The translations under genes were made by a program, and so were the position numbers. A stretch of DNA of 64,000 nucleotides, taken from assembly GCA_016235125.1 (NCBI GenBank), contig JACRLZ010000004.1, positions 434,001 to 498,000 of the forward strand, written 5' to 3'. Positions 23,109 through 33,236 of the stretch are shown one piece after another. Origin of the DNA: Sphingobacteriales bacterium (GTDB taxonomy: Bacteria; Bacteroidota; Bacteroidia; Chitinophagales; Chitinophagaceae). The first letter of the stretch is position 1, and each line of letters starts with the position of its first letter. The notes under the pieces are model-generated. The model saw nothing but the letters and a program-made list of their open reading frames with translations, was not told the DNA's origin and did no database searches.

Positions 23109-26036
23109 TTACCGGATCAGGGTAATGGTTCCCTTTTCCTGCTGAAGTTTATTGGATGCATCGTAAAATTCAAGAACCCACACATACACATTGGCGTTTT
23201 GCATCTCGCCATTATACCGGCCATCCCATCCCTGTCCATAAGTGGTACTGTAGAATATCCTGTTGCCCCAGCGATTGAATATGGAAAAACTCTTTAATCC
23301 TTTCATACCAACCAGGTAGGGCTTCACCACATCATTCAATCCATCACCATTAGGAGTAAAGGCCGTTGGTAAATAAAAACCTGGTTTTTTCAATACAAGC
23401 ATGTTCAGCGTATCAATAGTTGCACAAGTATGGATATCGGTGATACGAATCAGGTACATTACGTCATTTACTGCTGTAAACTGAGTATATCTTGTATCAT
23501 ACCGGCTTAATTGCCGCATGGGTGACCAACTGAAAATATTGCCAATGCTGTCTCTTGCATGAATAAATGCGGTAGATCCTTCCGGAACGGTAATATCTTT
23601 GTAACGCATACCCGATTTTGAAACATTACATTGTACTGGTTTTACAATAGAATCAGGAAAATTTTCACAGCCAAGTGCAGTAAGTTTCAAGACCACATTT
23701 GTAAGGCCAGATGTGGAGAAAATAACTGGTGGCGGGTCTTTCAGGTTTGATCCCGGACCTCCATTATTAAAGTTCCAGCTATAATCTACCTGAGGCGATC
23801 CATTTTCAATACTCTGATTGTAAAACAGTGACGGTCGGTTAACACAAATTGAGTCCCATGTAAAGTTTGCTTTACCATTTGGCAGCACATGCACAGTTGT
23901 TATTCCGGTACTGTCCGCACATCCAAATGAACTGCTGGTGATCAGTTTAACGGTATAACTGCCAACAGATAAAAATGTTTTTATTGCATCTGTGACAGTT
24001 TGTGTAGTGCCGTCGCTGAATTTCCATAAATAACTCAGCGAAGAACCATCGCTTATGGCTGAGTTATTGGTAAAAGTAAAACTATGATTTGTGATACAAC
24101 CGGTATCGCTGCTGGCAGTAAAGGCCGGAACAGGCATTGCATGAACACCGAATACAATGGTTCGGGAAGAATCCGTGCAACCGAACTGCTGTATTTGCGC
24201 CCAGTAATTTCCGCTGGTTACCGGTTGATAATTAATTCCGGTTGCTCCCGGAACCGGGTTAGCTCCATTGTACCATTGCACAGCTGTTACTGCAGGATTT
24301 ACAGATAATGTTCCGGCAGCCGGATCGCCAACACAATAATCATTTTTTCCGTTTAATTGCATGGCAGTATCTACAACCCGGCCGGTAATATATGTGGTAT
24401 CATAACTGTTGCATCCTGTAGCGGCATCAACCGTATAAACAATAAATTCAACCGGAATTGTGCCAGATACAAATGCCATTGGATCAGCAATAGCTGCATT
24501 GCTTACCTGCGCTGCAGGTGTCCATGAATAAGTATAAGCCGGGTTAGGCGGACCGCCTATTTGTATTGACTGGTTGGCGCAGATGCTGGCATCAGGCCCG
24601 GCAATAGATACCGGTATTGGATTAATAGTAAAGGTTGTAGTGCGGGTAGAATCCGTACAACCATTCTGCTGCACCTGTGCCCAATAACTTCCGGTTACTG
24701 TAGGCTGATAGCTCATAGCCGTGGCGCCTGGTATGGGGTTAGTTCCGTTATACCATTGCACAGCAGTCACAGTGCCGGTTACTGTAAGTGTACCTGCAGC
24801 GGGGTTGCCAACACAATAAGTATTTAGTCCGGCCTGAGCAAGAGAGGTATCCACCGTTTTCCCGGTAATATAAGCCGTATCATATGAATCGCATCCCGAC
24901 AAGGGATCGGTGGTATGAACAATAAATTGAGTTGTTGTTGCCCCGGTAACCCATGCCATTGGATTGGCAATGCTGGCATTGCTTACCTGGGCTACAGGTG
25001 TCCATGAATAATTCCACGCCGGATTGGGGGGTGCCCCAATTTGAATCATCTGATTAGCACAAATAGTAGCATCCGGTCCGGCATCTGAAACGGGCCTGGG
25101 TGAAATAGTTATTATAGCAAATAAAGTATCTCTGCATCCAAAACCAGGATATGGATCAACAATCACAGGGAAAATTGACCCAACTGCAGGAACAGGGCTT
25201 ATTGTCAATGTTTGTGTATTGGATAGGATAGTGGTAAATGTCGGATCTGAATACCATTCATACGATTGAAATCCGAATGGAGCTGTAAGGTTAGCGCTGG
25301 TTTCTCCCCCACAAAGAGTTGCACCGGCAATTACACCATTGCATACCGGGCTCACATCCATATAGGCATAACCAAAATGCCCTCCCCTTGTACAATCAGC
25401 TGTTGTAAACTCTAATGTTAAAGTTTGGCCTATATATGCGCTTAAATTGATACTGATGGGAGTCCAGTCCTTATACCAAACATTAGGTGAAATTGGCGAA
25501 GGCAGAAACCCTGGAATATTTGCGGTAGCAATGAAGTCAAAATTGACACAAGGCAAAGGGGTATTAGTAGCAGCATCCATAATTCTCGCCTGAAAACGGG
25601 GTCGTTCTGCGTTTGTATGTCCGGTTACCGGATCCTGCAGTACAATAGCATAATGAAATAATATGGAGAATGTAGTTGCAGTGGCAGGTATCGTAAAAGT
25701 ATAGGAAATACTTTCCGACTGTGCTCCAGTGGCCGCATTGCCCAACTTTACACTATACCCGCTTCCATTCGGGCATAGCTCAGGAAAATTTCCATAGAAG
25801 TCAACCCCTGCAGTTGCAGCGGCAATAATGGTATGTCTTCCCGGTTGAGGAGGTACAACTGGCAACGGATAGGTTACGGGTACTGTTGCAGTACCTGCCC
25901 CACAAACCCAATTGGTGAAATTACCCATTTCAAAATCGATGTTGGGCGGACAGGTAACTGGCTGCGCCATGCTTTTTATGACGGAGTTTGTCGTAAAAAA
26001 AAGAAGAAGCAAAAAACAAAACAGCCAGCGCCTCAT
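23109..26036 (-). CDS. Large T9SS cargo protein with PKD and gliding-type C-terminal domain
   Basis: 975 residues. Signal peptide about 1-25. Residues about 28-235 form a beta-sandwich-like N-terminal domain (IDFEMGNFTNWVCG opening). Two Ig-like repeat units follow, each starting with (V/I)(S/A)DAGPDATICANQ- or IAGPDASICANQ-type sequence and ending CxSYDTxYITG, with a WYNGTNPIPGATA-type segment after each. A PKD domain lies at about 635-720 (SLSYLWKFSDG). The C-terminus is a CHU_C/type B T9SS sorting domain (PTAFTPNGDGLND, then FNRWGNRIFYS, then WDGRYNG). It is predicted to be exported through the outer membrane by T9SS and held at the surface or released. Function is probably adhesion or matrix (inference). 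Confidence 0.93.
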   Translation of the reverse strand: MRRWLFCFLLLLFFTTNSVIKSMAQPVTCPPNIDFEMGNFTNWVCGAGTATVPVTYPLPVVPPQPGRHTIIAAATAGVDFYGNFPELCPNGSGYSVKLGNAATGAQSESISYTFTIPATATTFSILFHYAIVLQDPVTGHTNAERPRFQARIMDAATNTPLPCVNFDFIATANIPGFLPSPISPNVWYKDWTPISINLSAYIGQTLTLEFTTADCTRGGHFGYAYMDVSPVCNGVIAGATLCGGETSANLTAPFGFQSYEWYSDPTFTTILSNTQTLTISPVPAVGSIFPVIVDPYPGFGCRDTLFAIITISPRPVSDAGPDATICANQMIQIGAPPNPAWNYSWTPVAQVSNASIANPMAWVTGATTTQFIVHTTDPLSGCDSYDTAYITGKTVDTSLAQAGLNTYCVGNPAAGTLTVTGTVTAVQWYNGTNPIPGATAMSYQPTVTGSYWAQVQQNGCTDSTRTTTFTINPIPVSIAGPDASICANQSIQIGGPPNPAYTYSWTPAAQVSNAAIADPMAFVSGTIPVEFIVYTVDAATGCNSYDTTYITGRVVDTAMQLNGKNDYCVGDPAAGTLSVNPAVTAVQWYNGANPVPGATGINYQPVTSGNYWAQIQQFGCTDSSRTIVFGVHAMPVPAFTASSDTGCITNHSFTFTNNSAISDGSSLSYLWKFSDGTTQTVTDAIKTFLSVGSYTVKLITSSSFGCADSTGITTVHVLPNGKANFTWDSICVNRPSLFYNQSIENGSPQVDYSWNFNNGGPGSNLKDPPPVIFSTSGLTNVVLKLTALGCENFPDSIVKPVQCNVSKSGMRYKDITVPEGSTAFIHARDSIGNIFSWSPMRQLSRYDTRYTQFTAVNDVMYLIRITDIHTCATIDTLNMLVLKKPGFYLPTAFTPNGDGLNDVVKPYLVGMKGLKSFSIFNRWGNRIFYSTTYGQGWDGRYNGEMQNANVYVWVLEFYDASNKLQQEKGTITLIR

Positions 26037-26200
26037 AGTCGTTGGTAAATTGTTCCCAAACTTATTTAAAAAAAGGTATTTATTAGAATAAAATTTCAGA
26101 AAAATCTGGAGTCCTGTACAACTGCTCAGCCTGAGAGAATTAGATTCCTTCTGTCATTTGCTAAAACATTGTTTTTTTGCAAAAAAATAAAAGATAAGAT

Positions 26201-26242
26201 ATGAGTTATATCACAGAAATTTTTGCACGCCAGATCCCCTAA
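26201..26242 (+). pseudogene. Duplicated 5' end of enolase (12 codons, then stop)
   Basis: The first 36 bases encode [12 protein letters not shown], identical in protein to the start of eno at 26889. The two copies differ at four bases (codons 4, 9, 10 and 12), all silent. After codon 12 the sequence diverges and reaches a stop (CCC TAA). It lies just upstream of the DUF433/DUF5615 pair, which therefore sits between two copies of the enolase start. The sequence upstream of this copy, including a T-rich tract, may be the original eno promoter region. Confidence 0.85.
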
Positions 26243-26288
26243 AAAGAAGTAACAAAAGAATAAAATGTATTTTTATAAAAATTTTATT

Positions 26289-26512
26289 ATGCAATGGCAG
26301 CTATATATCGAAAGAAACCCTGAAATATTGGGTGGAAAACCGGTAATAAAGGGCACCCGTATCAGCGTAGAGCTTATAATGAGAAAATTGGGAGGAGGTT
26401 ATACCCCTGACGATATACTGAAAGCCTACCCGCATATTACCCGTGAGCAGGTTGCGGCAGCCTGCGAGTATGCTGCAGATGTAATTTCAAACGAAGAAGC
26501 CGTAGAATCAAA

Positions 26513-26516
<4 letters not shown>
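26289..26516 (+). CDS. DUF433 protein, predicted antitoxin
   Basis: 75 residues from ATG 26289, which gives the normal family start (MQWQLYIERNPEILGGKPVI); the ATG at 26265 adds eight residues. DUF433 (PF04255) proteins are small helix-turn-helix proteins often encoded directly before DUF5615 genes; the pair has been predicted as a toxin-antitoxin system. The block GGKPVIKGTRISVELI and the HTH-like YTPDDILKAYPHITREQVAAA are diagnostic. Its stop overlaps the next start by four bases (ATGA). It probably binds DNA and neutralises its partner (inference from family). Confidence 0.92.
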
Positions 26517-28178
<1,662 letters not shown>

Positions 28179-28203
28179 TTCATGGTTTATAGCAGTTCAA
28201 ACC

Positions 28204-28542
28204 ATGAACCCAAAAATGCCAATCACTATGAACAGAGTCTTGACCCATCTACCCTCGTGGCTAAAAAATAAATACCTTATTTCTTTTGCAGCTTTTTGCG
28301 TTATTATTCTTTTTTTGGATAAAAATGACCTGTTTACCCAGCTCAACCGCCGACGGGAACTAAGAGAACTGCAACAAAAGAAAAAATATTATACCAAAGA
28401 AATCAAGGAGTTACACCGTGAAGCCAATGAATTGGCAAACAACCCTGCTACAATTGAAAAGACAGCCAGGGAAATGTTTTTTATGAAAAGGGATAATGAA
28501 GAGTTGTTTTTAATACCGGAAAATTACGAAGCCCCTCAATAA
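28204..28542 (+). CDS. Septum formation initiator family protein (DivIC/FtsB-like)
   Basis: 112 residues from ATG 28204; the ATG at 28228 is equally possible, while an ATG-less start at 28168 overlapping eno is unlikely. One membrane segment (KYLISFAAFCVIILFLD) near the N-terminus, then a coiled coil (RRRELRELQQKKKYYTKEIK, extending to about residue 80) and the conserved ATIEKTAREMFFMKRDNEE block of DivIC/FtsB proteins (PF04977), which help assemble the division septum. It follows eno by 25 nt, an arrangement I believe is common in Bacteroidota. Confidence 0.88.
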   Translation: MNPKMPITMNRVLTHLPSWLKNKYLISFAAFCVIILFLDKNDLFTQLNRRRELRELQQKKKYYTKEIKELHREANELANNPATIEKTAREMFFMKRDNEELFLIPENYEAPQ

Positions 28543-28650
28543 TTAGGTTTTTGAGCACAATAAGCCATCCCTGTCCCCGTTAATACTCTGGACGTTCACA
28601 TTTATCTATCATTAGGACATCATTATTACACACATTTAACTGGTTTGCCA

Positions 28651-28884
28651 ATGACCAACTTTACTCCTGAGGATCTTATACTGTATTTGTACAAAGAAGC
28701 CTCTGCCGAACAGACAGCAGCAATTGAAAAGGCTTTACAAAATGACTGGACGCTTCGTGAAAAATTGAAAGTTCTCAAAGCTTCCATGCAAAGGCTCGAC
28801 AAAATTGTTGTTTCACCCCGCACTGAAGTTGTATTGAATGTATTGAACCATGCACGGGAGCAGGCCGCAGAAGAAGTACAATAG
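28651..28884 (+). CDS. Small protein resembling an anti-sigma N-terminal domain
   Basis: 77 residues from the ATG at 28651 (a TTG lies two codons upstream). The start FTPEDLILYLYKEASAEQTA with its helical continuation resembles the sigma-binding N-terminal domain of Bacteroidota anti-sigma factors, but there is no membrane segment and no sigma gene nearby. It is closely followed by a strong terminator. A free-standing regulator is possible; function is unknown. Confidence 0.7.
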   Translation: MTNFTPEDLILYLYKEASAEQTAAIEKALQNDWTLREKLKVLKASMQRLDKIVVSPRTEVVLNVLNHAREQAAEEVQ

Positions 28885-28903
28885 CATCTCTGTTAAAAGC
28901 ATT

Positions 28904-28940
28904 AAGTCCTTTTCACTCTGGTGAAGGGGACTTTTTATTT
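28904..28940 (+). terminator. Intrinsic terminator after the small anti-sigma-like gene
   Basis: AAGTCCTTTTCAC (28904-28916) pairs with GTGAAGGGGACTT through two G-T pairs around a 4-nt loop and is followed by a T-run. Confidence 0.8.
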
Positions 28941-28987
28941 ATCGACCCTTCTTCCCACTTGCCACTCCCCATTCCCTATCTTGCAAC

Positions 28988-29629
28988 ATGACCCGTAAAG
29001 AACGATACGTTTTTGTTATTGACTATTTCGAAAAAAATATGCCGGTAGCAGAAACGGAACTGGAGTTTGAAGATCCTTATGAATTGCTGGTTGCAACTAT
29101 TCTTTCTGCCCAGTGCACCGATAAGAGAGTGAACATGACCACTCCGGCGATCTTTAAAAAATATCCTGATGCAAAAGCATTAAGTAAAGCAACTTTCGAT
29201 GAACTGTTTCCTTTGATCAAAAGCATTTCTTATCCCAACAATAAAACCAAACATCTTATTGCTATGGCTCAAAAAGTGGTCAGTGAATTTGCCGGCAGGA
29301 TCCCGATGACGGTGAATGAACTGATACAATTACCCGGTGTGGGAAGAAAAACCGCCAATGTTGTTACTTCCGTAATTGACCGGCAGCCAAACATGGCGGT
29401 AGATACCCATGTATTCAGGGTAAGCAAAAGGATTGGCCTGGTTGCTCAAACAGCTAAAACTCCTTTTGAAGTAGAAAAAGCATTAGTAAAGAATATCCCC
29501 GTTGAATTAATTCATAAAGCGCATCATTGGCTGATATTGCATGGGCGGTATATATGCCTGGCAAGAAAACCAAAGTGTGAAGAATGCGGCTTAAAAAAAG
29601 GCTGTAAATATTTTCCACATTTACAATAA
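28988..29629 (+). CDS. nth: Endonuclease III
   Basis: 213 residues. A DNA glycosylase/AP lyase that removes oxidised pyrimidines in base excision repair. The helix-hairpin-helix LPGVGRKTANVV carries the catalytic Lys, followed by the catalytic Asp in VDTHVFRV. The 4Fe-4S loop is complete: C-x6-C-x2-C-x5-C in CLARKPKCEECGLKKGCKYF. Flanked by a terminator upstream and a barrel gene downstream; probably its own transcription unit. Confidence 0.97.
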   Translation: MTRKERYVFVIDYFEKNMPVAETELEFEDPYELLVATILSAQCTDKRVNMTTPAIFKKYPDAKALSKATFDELFPLIKSISYPNNKTKHLIAMAQKVVSEFAGRIPMTVNELIQLPGVGRKTANVVTSVIDRQPNMAVDTHVFRVSKRIGLVAQTAKTPFEVEKALVKNIPVELIHKAHHWLILHGRYICLARKPKCEECGLKKGCKYFPHLQ

Positions 29630-29742
29630 TTTAAACTTTGCCAGTCCGGCATATTCTATATTTTTAATTTTCGTTCTCTTCCACCCACAGATAATCCAGC
29701 CCCTTTGTAAAAACATTTTATACTTGTAAAACTTTGCTGGAG

Positions 29743-30666
29743 ATGAAAAAATTACCGCTATTAGTGTTATTATGTGCCGGGATTATCAATCTGCCCCTTA
29801 AAGCCCAGTATTACTATTACGACAACAAGTATTATGAAGCAGATATGGTAATGGAGTTTGGCATCACCGGGGGAATAATGAATTCCTTTACAGATCTGGG
29901 TGGCAAAAAAGGAAAAGGAAGGAGTTTTATAAAAGACCTTCGCTGGAAACCTGCGAGAGCCGCATATGGAGGCTATGTGATGACCACCTATAAAAATGCG
30001 TTGGGTATAAGACTGGAACTAACCATCGGAAAAGTGGTGGGATACGATAGTATTTTAAAAAACGTGGCTTCATCCACCGGTGGCAGATACGAAAGAAATC
30101 TGAGTTTCGAAAGCAAGATCAGTGAATTTCATTTGGGTGCAGAGTTGTATCCCATGAATTTAAGATATCATGACCCTGATGAAGAGCCTTCCCGCCTTTC
30201 TCCTTATGGTACTGTGGGTGTTGGCTATTTTTCTTTTGATCCTCAGGCCAGGCTGAATGGCCAGTGGTATGCACTACAGCCATTGCATACAGAAGGCCAG
30301 GGATTCAAGGAATACAAAGGCCGGAAACCATATAAACTTCACCAACTCAATTATACTTTGGGTATGGGATTGAAATTTGAGTTAAGCCCGATGCTGAATT
30401 TACGAATGGAATTATTGCATCGCATTCTCACCACCGACTATCTGGATGATGTAAGCACAACCTATATTGACCCGACTCTTTTTTCCACCTATCTTACTCC
30501 CAGCCAGGCAGCTGTGGCAGAAAAGCTTTATAATCGTAAAGGAGAACTGAACCCAAATGATGATACAGCTGTTGGCGACCAACGGGGCGACCCAAAGGAT
30601 AAGGATGCCTATTTCACCATCATGATAAAATTCGGGGTAATGTTTGGGCGGCCGCCCAGAAAATAA
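29743..30666 (+). CDS. Outer-membrane beta-barrel protein, THC0290-like
   Basis: 307 residues from ATG 29743 (preceded by GGAG); a TTG at 29734 is less likely. Signal peptide about 1-20, then QYYYYDNKYYEADMVMEFG, and repeated aromatic-rich amphipathic strands (GAELYPMNLRY, LSPYGTVGVGYFSFD, LNLRMELLHRILTTDYLDDV). The latter segment is typical of small outer-membrane barrel proteins of Bacteroidota. It ends in FGVMFGRPPRK. Function unknown. No close operon partner. Confidence 0.78.
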   Translation: MKKLPLLVLLCAGIINLPLKAQYYYYDNKYYEADMVMEFGITGGIMNSFTDLGGKKGKGRSFIKDLRWKPARAAYGGYVMTTYKNALGIRLELTIGKVVGYDSILKNVASSTGGRYERNLSFESKISEFHLGAELYPMNLRYHDPDEEPSRLSPYGTVGVGYFSFDPQARLNGQWYALQPLHTEGQGFKEYKGRKPYKLHQLNYTLGMGLKFELSPMLNLRMELLHRILTTDYLDDVSTTYIDPTLFSTYLTPSQAAVAEKLYNRKGELNPNDDTAVGDQRGDPKDKDAYFTIMIKFGVMFGRPPRK

Positions 30667-30718
30667 CGGTATAGCAGAAAATTGTTTTTTAGCACTAAAA
30701 AGGACGATTCATATTTAT

Positions 30719-30726
30719 TAGCTTTG
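30719..30726 (+). promoter_or_regulatory. Bacteroidota -7 box upstream of the GAF-like gene
   Basis: TAGCTTTG matches TAnnTTTG exactly, 44 bp before the ATG at 30771. No convincing -33 TTTG at the expected spacing, so moderate support. Confidence 0.45.
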
Positions 30727-30770
30727 TTACAGGATTTGCAAGCATCTGCAACCGATAAACAGATATTGAA

Positions 30771-33161
30771 ATGCAGGACGGCGCTATACATTTTAATGAA
30801 TCATTATTTAACAGCCGGCTTTCGTTTGGCCCATTGGTAACAGCCCTGAAAAAAAATATTTCAGTGGGAAATCCCGGCATGCAAAAATTGTATGGCCAAG
30901 TGGTAAAACAATTTGAGTCGCACCCGGAATTACTTCAACCTGTAACAGACCTCAGCATTCTGCAACCGCATGCTGAATTGATACAGGAATTATTGTCAGC
31001 CGTATTTCCGCCTACTACTGCTAATTTTATGTATGGCGTTTCATTGCCTTTCAAATATCAAACGGTATATGCCTCCCCTCTTTTTCAAAAATTGCTATTA
31101 AAGCCCGGTACTACTGAAATAAATATCCCCGGAAATGAAGTAGGCGAAGATCTTAATAATGAAAAACTGCATTTTGCTTATAGTCTTTTACTAAAAAAAT
31201 ATCTTGGATACAGCAGTTCCGAAACCTCCCGGTCGGTTTATCCTTTTCAGCACGGCGAAAGCGGACTTACCCGTTACATGGAATTACGCCTTGACGGACG
31301 ATTTATTGATGTGAACCCGGTAAGCGAAATGCCTGAAATACCACAAAGTCTGCTCGATCACCGGACAAGCAGCCTAATGACCCTTGCTCAATTGATGGAA
31401 AAGATTCCGCTTGATAAATTTGTATTTGATGGGGTAACCGTGATACGGGTAAACGATGTAACAGAACAGGAAGTTGTACAAAAAATCAAAAACCGCCTTC
31501 TTGATATCAATGCTTTTTCTGATGCAGCTATTTATTCAGAGCTGGAAGGCTTTATACAGAGCCTGATAGGCATAAAGGATCTTACCATTGGCATTACTCC
31601 CTTTTATAAAATCAACGGGCATTACGTTTATTCAGATCTTCATAATACCAATAGTATTTTATTTCGTCATCTGCAATCTATCAGCGATAAAGACGAAATA
31701 AGCGATTACTGTAAGGTTCTTTTCAGAGATAATAATCAGCCATTGATCTTTGAAACACTTGATCAGGCCTCTGTAGGCAATATTCAATGTCTTCAGTATT
31801 ATTTTATGGAAGGCGCCCGCAGCATTATATTATGCCCTTTAAAATATCATGACGGGCTTATCGGAATTCTTGAGATCATTTCCCAAAACCCCGGTCAGCT
31901 TAAACCGGCGCACATAAGCAAAATAGAAACCGCTATTCCTCTTTTCACCCTGGGCATGGAGAAAAGTCTTGAAAGACTTATTGTGCAGGTGGATACCGTG
32001 ATCAAGAAAAAATTTACTTCCGTACAACCTGCGGTGGAATGGCGTTTTACAGAAGCAGCTCTTAATTATATTGTCAACAAGCAGGCAAATGAAAATGCCC
32101 GGGTTGAAAAAATCTGTTTTACAGATGTATATCCCTTGTATGGAGCAATTGATATCCGCAATTCATCAACCGAGAGATCCCGTTCAATTCAGCTGGATAT
32201 TATTGAACAGCTGGAACTGGCGCTGAAAGTGATAAAAAAAGCCCAGGCGGATATGCCTTTTGCTTTATTGCAGGAAATTGAGTTTAAGATTAACAAATAC
32301 ATTGCTGCCGCATCCGATATTTTACAATCAGAGGAAGAATTGAGTATTCATGACTTTATGCAGGGGCAGGTGGCCTCTATTTTTAATCACCTTCACAGCA
32401 CACAGTCAACAGTAAGAAATGACATAGAGCATTATTTTGCTGCATTGGATCCGCAGTTGGGTATGTTGTATCATCACCGGAAGGAATATGAACAAAGTAT
32501 TTCCAAAATCAATGATGTGCTGGCACATTTTATAGACAAGGAACAGGCGGCTGCGCAAAAAGTATATCCCCATTATTTTGAACGGTTCATGACAGATGGC
32601 CTGGAGTTTAATATTCATATGGGACAGTCCATTACTCCCCGCAAAAAATTTGATGAGATTTATCTGCGGAATATGAAAATGTGGCAGCTAACCGTACTTA
32701 CAAAAGCAGCCAGAATAACACATAAGTTAGAGGATGAGCTGGCTCATCCGCTTCGGACCACCCAACTTATTTTAGCTCATAACCAGCCTCTGTCCATCCG
32801 CTTCCGTACTGAGGAAAGAAAGTTTGATGTTGACGGGGCATATAATACCCGTTACGAGATAGTAAAGAAAAGGATTGATAAGGTCCATATCAGAGAAACC
32901 AATGAAAGGCTGACACAGCCGGGGAAAATTGCCATCGTGTATTCGCAAAGTAAGGATGCTGCCGAATACACTGAATATATTGAGTTCCTGCAAAATCAGA
33001 ATCTCCTGAAACCAGGCATTGAACGGCATGACCTTGAAGAGTTACAGGGAGTTTCAGGCTTAAAAGCTTTAAGAGTGGATGTTAATTTTGATGATCTACT
33101 TAAAACATCTCCCAAAGTGGAGTTATCAAATACTACTTCACAACAATTGCTGGGAAAATAA
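30771..33161 (+). CDS. Large cytoplasmic GAF-like domain protein, function unknown
   Basis: 796 residues, no signal peptide or membrane segment. The order seems to be: an N-terminal helical region with YGVSLPFKYQTVYASPLFQK (about 85-105), a central GAF-like fold (about 255-400, with GARSIILCPLKYHDGLIGIL), then a long helical C-terminal part. Proteins of this length and pattern are widespread in Bacteroidota and are annotated as GAF-domain proteins; none that I know has a defined role. The segment YGAIDIRNSSTERSRSIQLD (about 463-482) is a conserved hallmark. A sensor or scaffold role is only a guess. A strong bidirectional terminator follows. Confidence 0.8.
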   Translation: MQDGAIHFNESLFNSRLSFGPLVTALKKNISVGNPGMQKLYGQVVKQFESHPELLQPVTDLSILQPHAELIQELLSAVFPPTTANFMYGVSLPFKYQTVYASPLFQKLLLKPGTTEINIPGNEVGEDLNNEKLHFAYSLLLKKYLGYSSSETSRSVYPFQHGESGLTRYMELRLDGRFIDVNPVSEMPEIPQSLLDHRTSSLMTLAQLMEKIPLDKFVFDGVTVIRVNDVTEQEVVQKIKNRLLDINAFSDAAIYSELEGFIQSLIGIKDLTIGITPFYKINGHYVYSDLHNTNSILFRHLQSISDKDEISDYCKVLFRDNNQPLIFETLDQASVGNIQCLQYYFMEGARSIILCPLKYHDGLIGILEIISQNPGQLKPAHISKIETAIPLFTLGMEKSLERLIVQVDTVIKKKFTSVQPAVEWRFTEAALNYIVNKQANENARVEKICFTDVYPLYGAIDIRNSSTERSRSIQLDIIEQLELALKVIKKAQADMPFALLQEIEFKINKYIAAASDILQSEEELSIHDFMQGQVASIFNHLHSTQSTVRNDIEHYFAALDPQLGMLYHHRKEYEQSISKINDVLAHFIDKEQAAAQKVYPHYFERFMTDGLEFNIHMGQSITPRKKFDEIYLRNMKMWQLTVLTKAARITHKLEDELAHPLRTTQLILAHNQPLSIRFRTEERKFDVDGAYNTRYEIVKKRIDKVHIRETNERLTQPGKIAIVYSQSKDAAEYTEYIEFLQNQNLLKPGIERHDLEELQGVSGLKALRVDVNFDDLLKTSPKVELSNTTSQQLLGK

Positions 33162-33185
33162 TTCAGCATAATTGACGATTCATAA

Positions 33186-33220
33186 AAAAAGGCTGATAAG
33201 GTGTTCTTATCAGCCTTTTT
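33186..33220. terminator. Strong bidirectional terminator
   Basis: AAAAAGGCTGATAAG (33186-33200) pairs perfectly with CTTATCAGCCTTTTT (33206-33220) around GTGTT. It serves the convergent genes ending at 33161 and 33237. Confidence 0.95.
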
Positions 33221-33236
33221 CAATTAAGTCTTTGTC

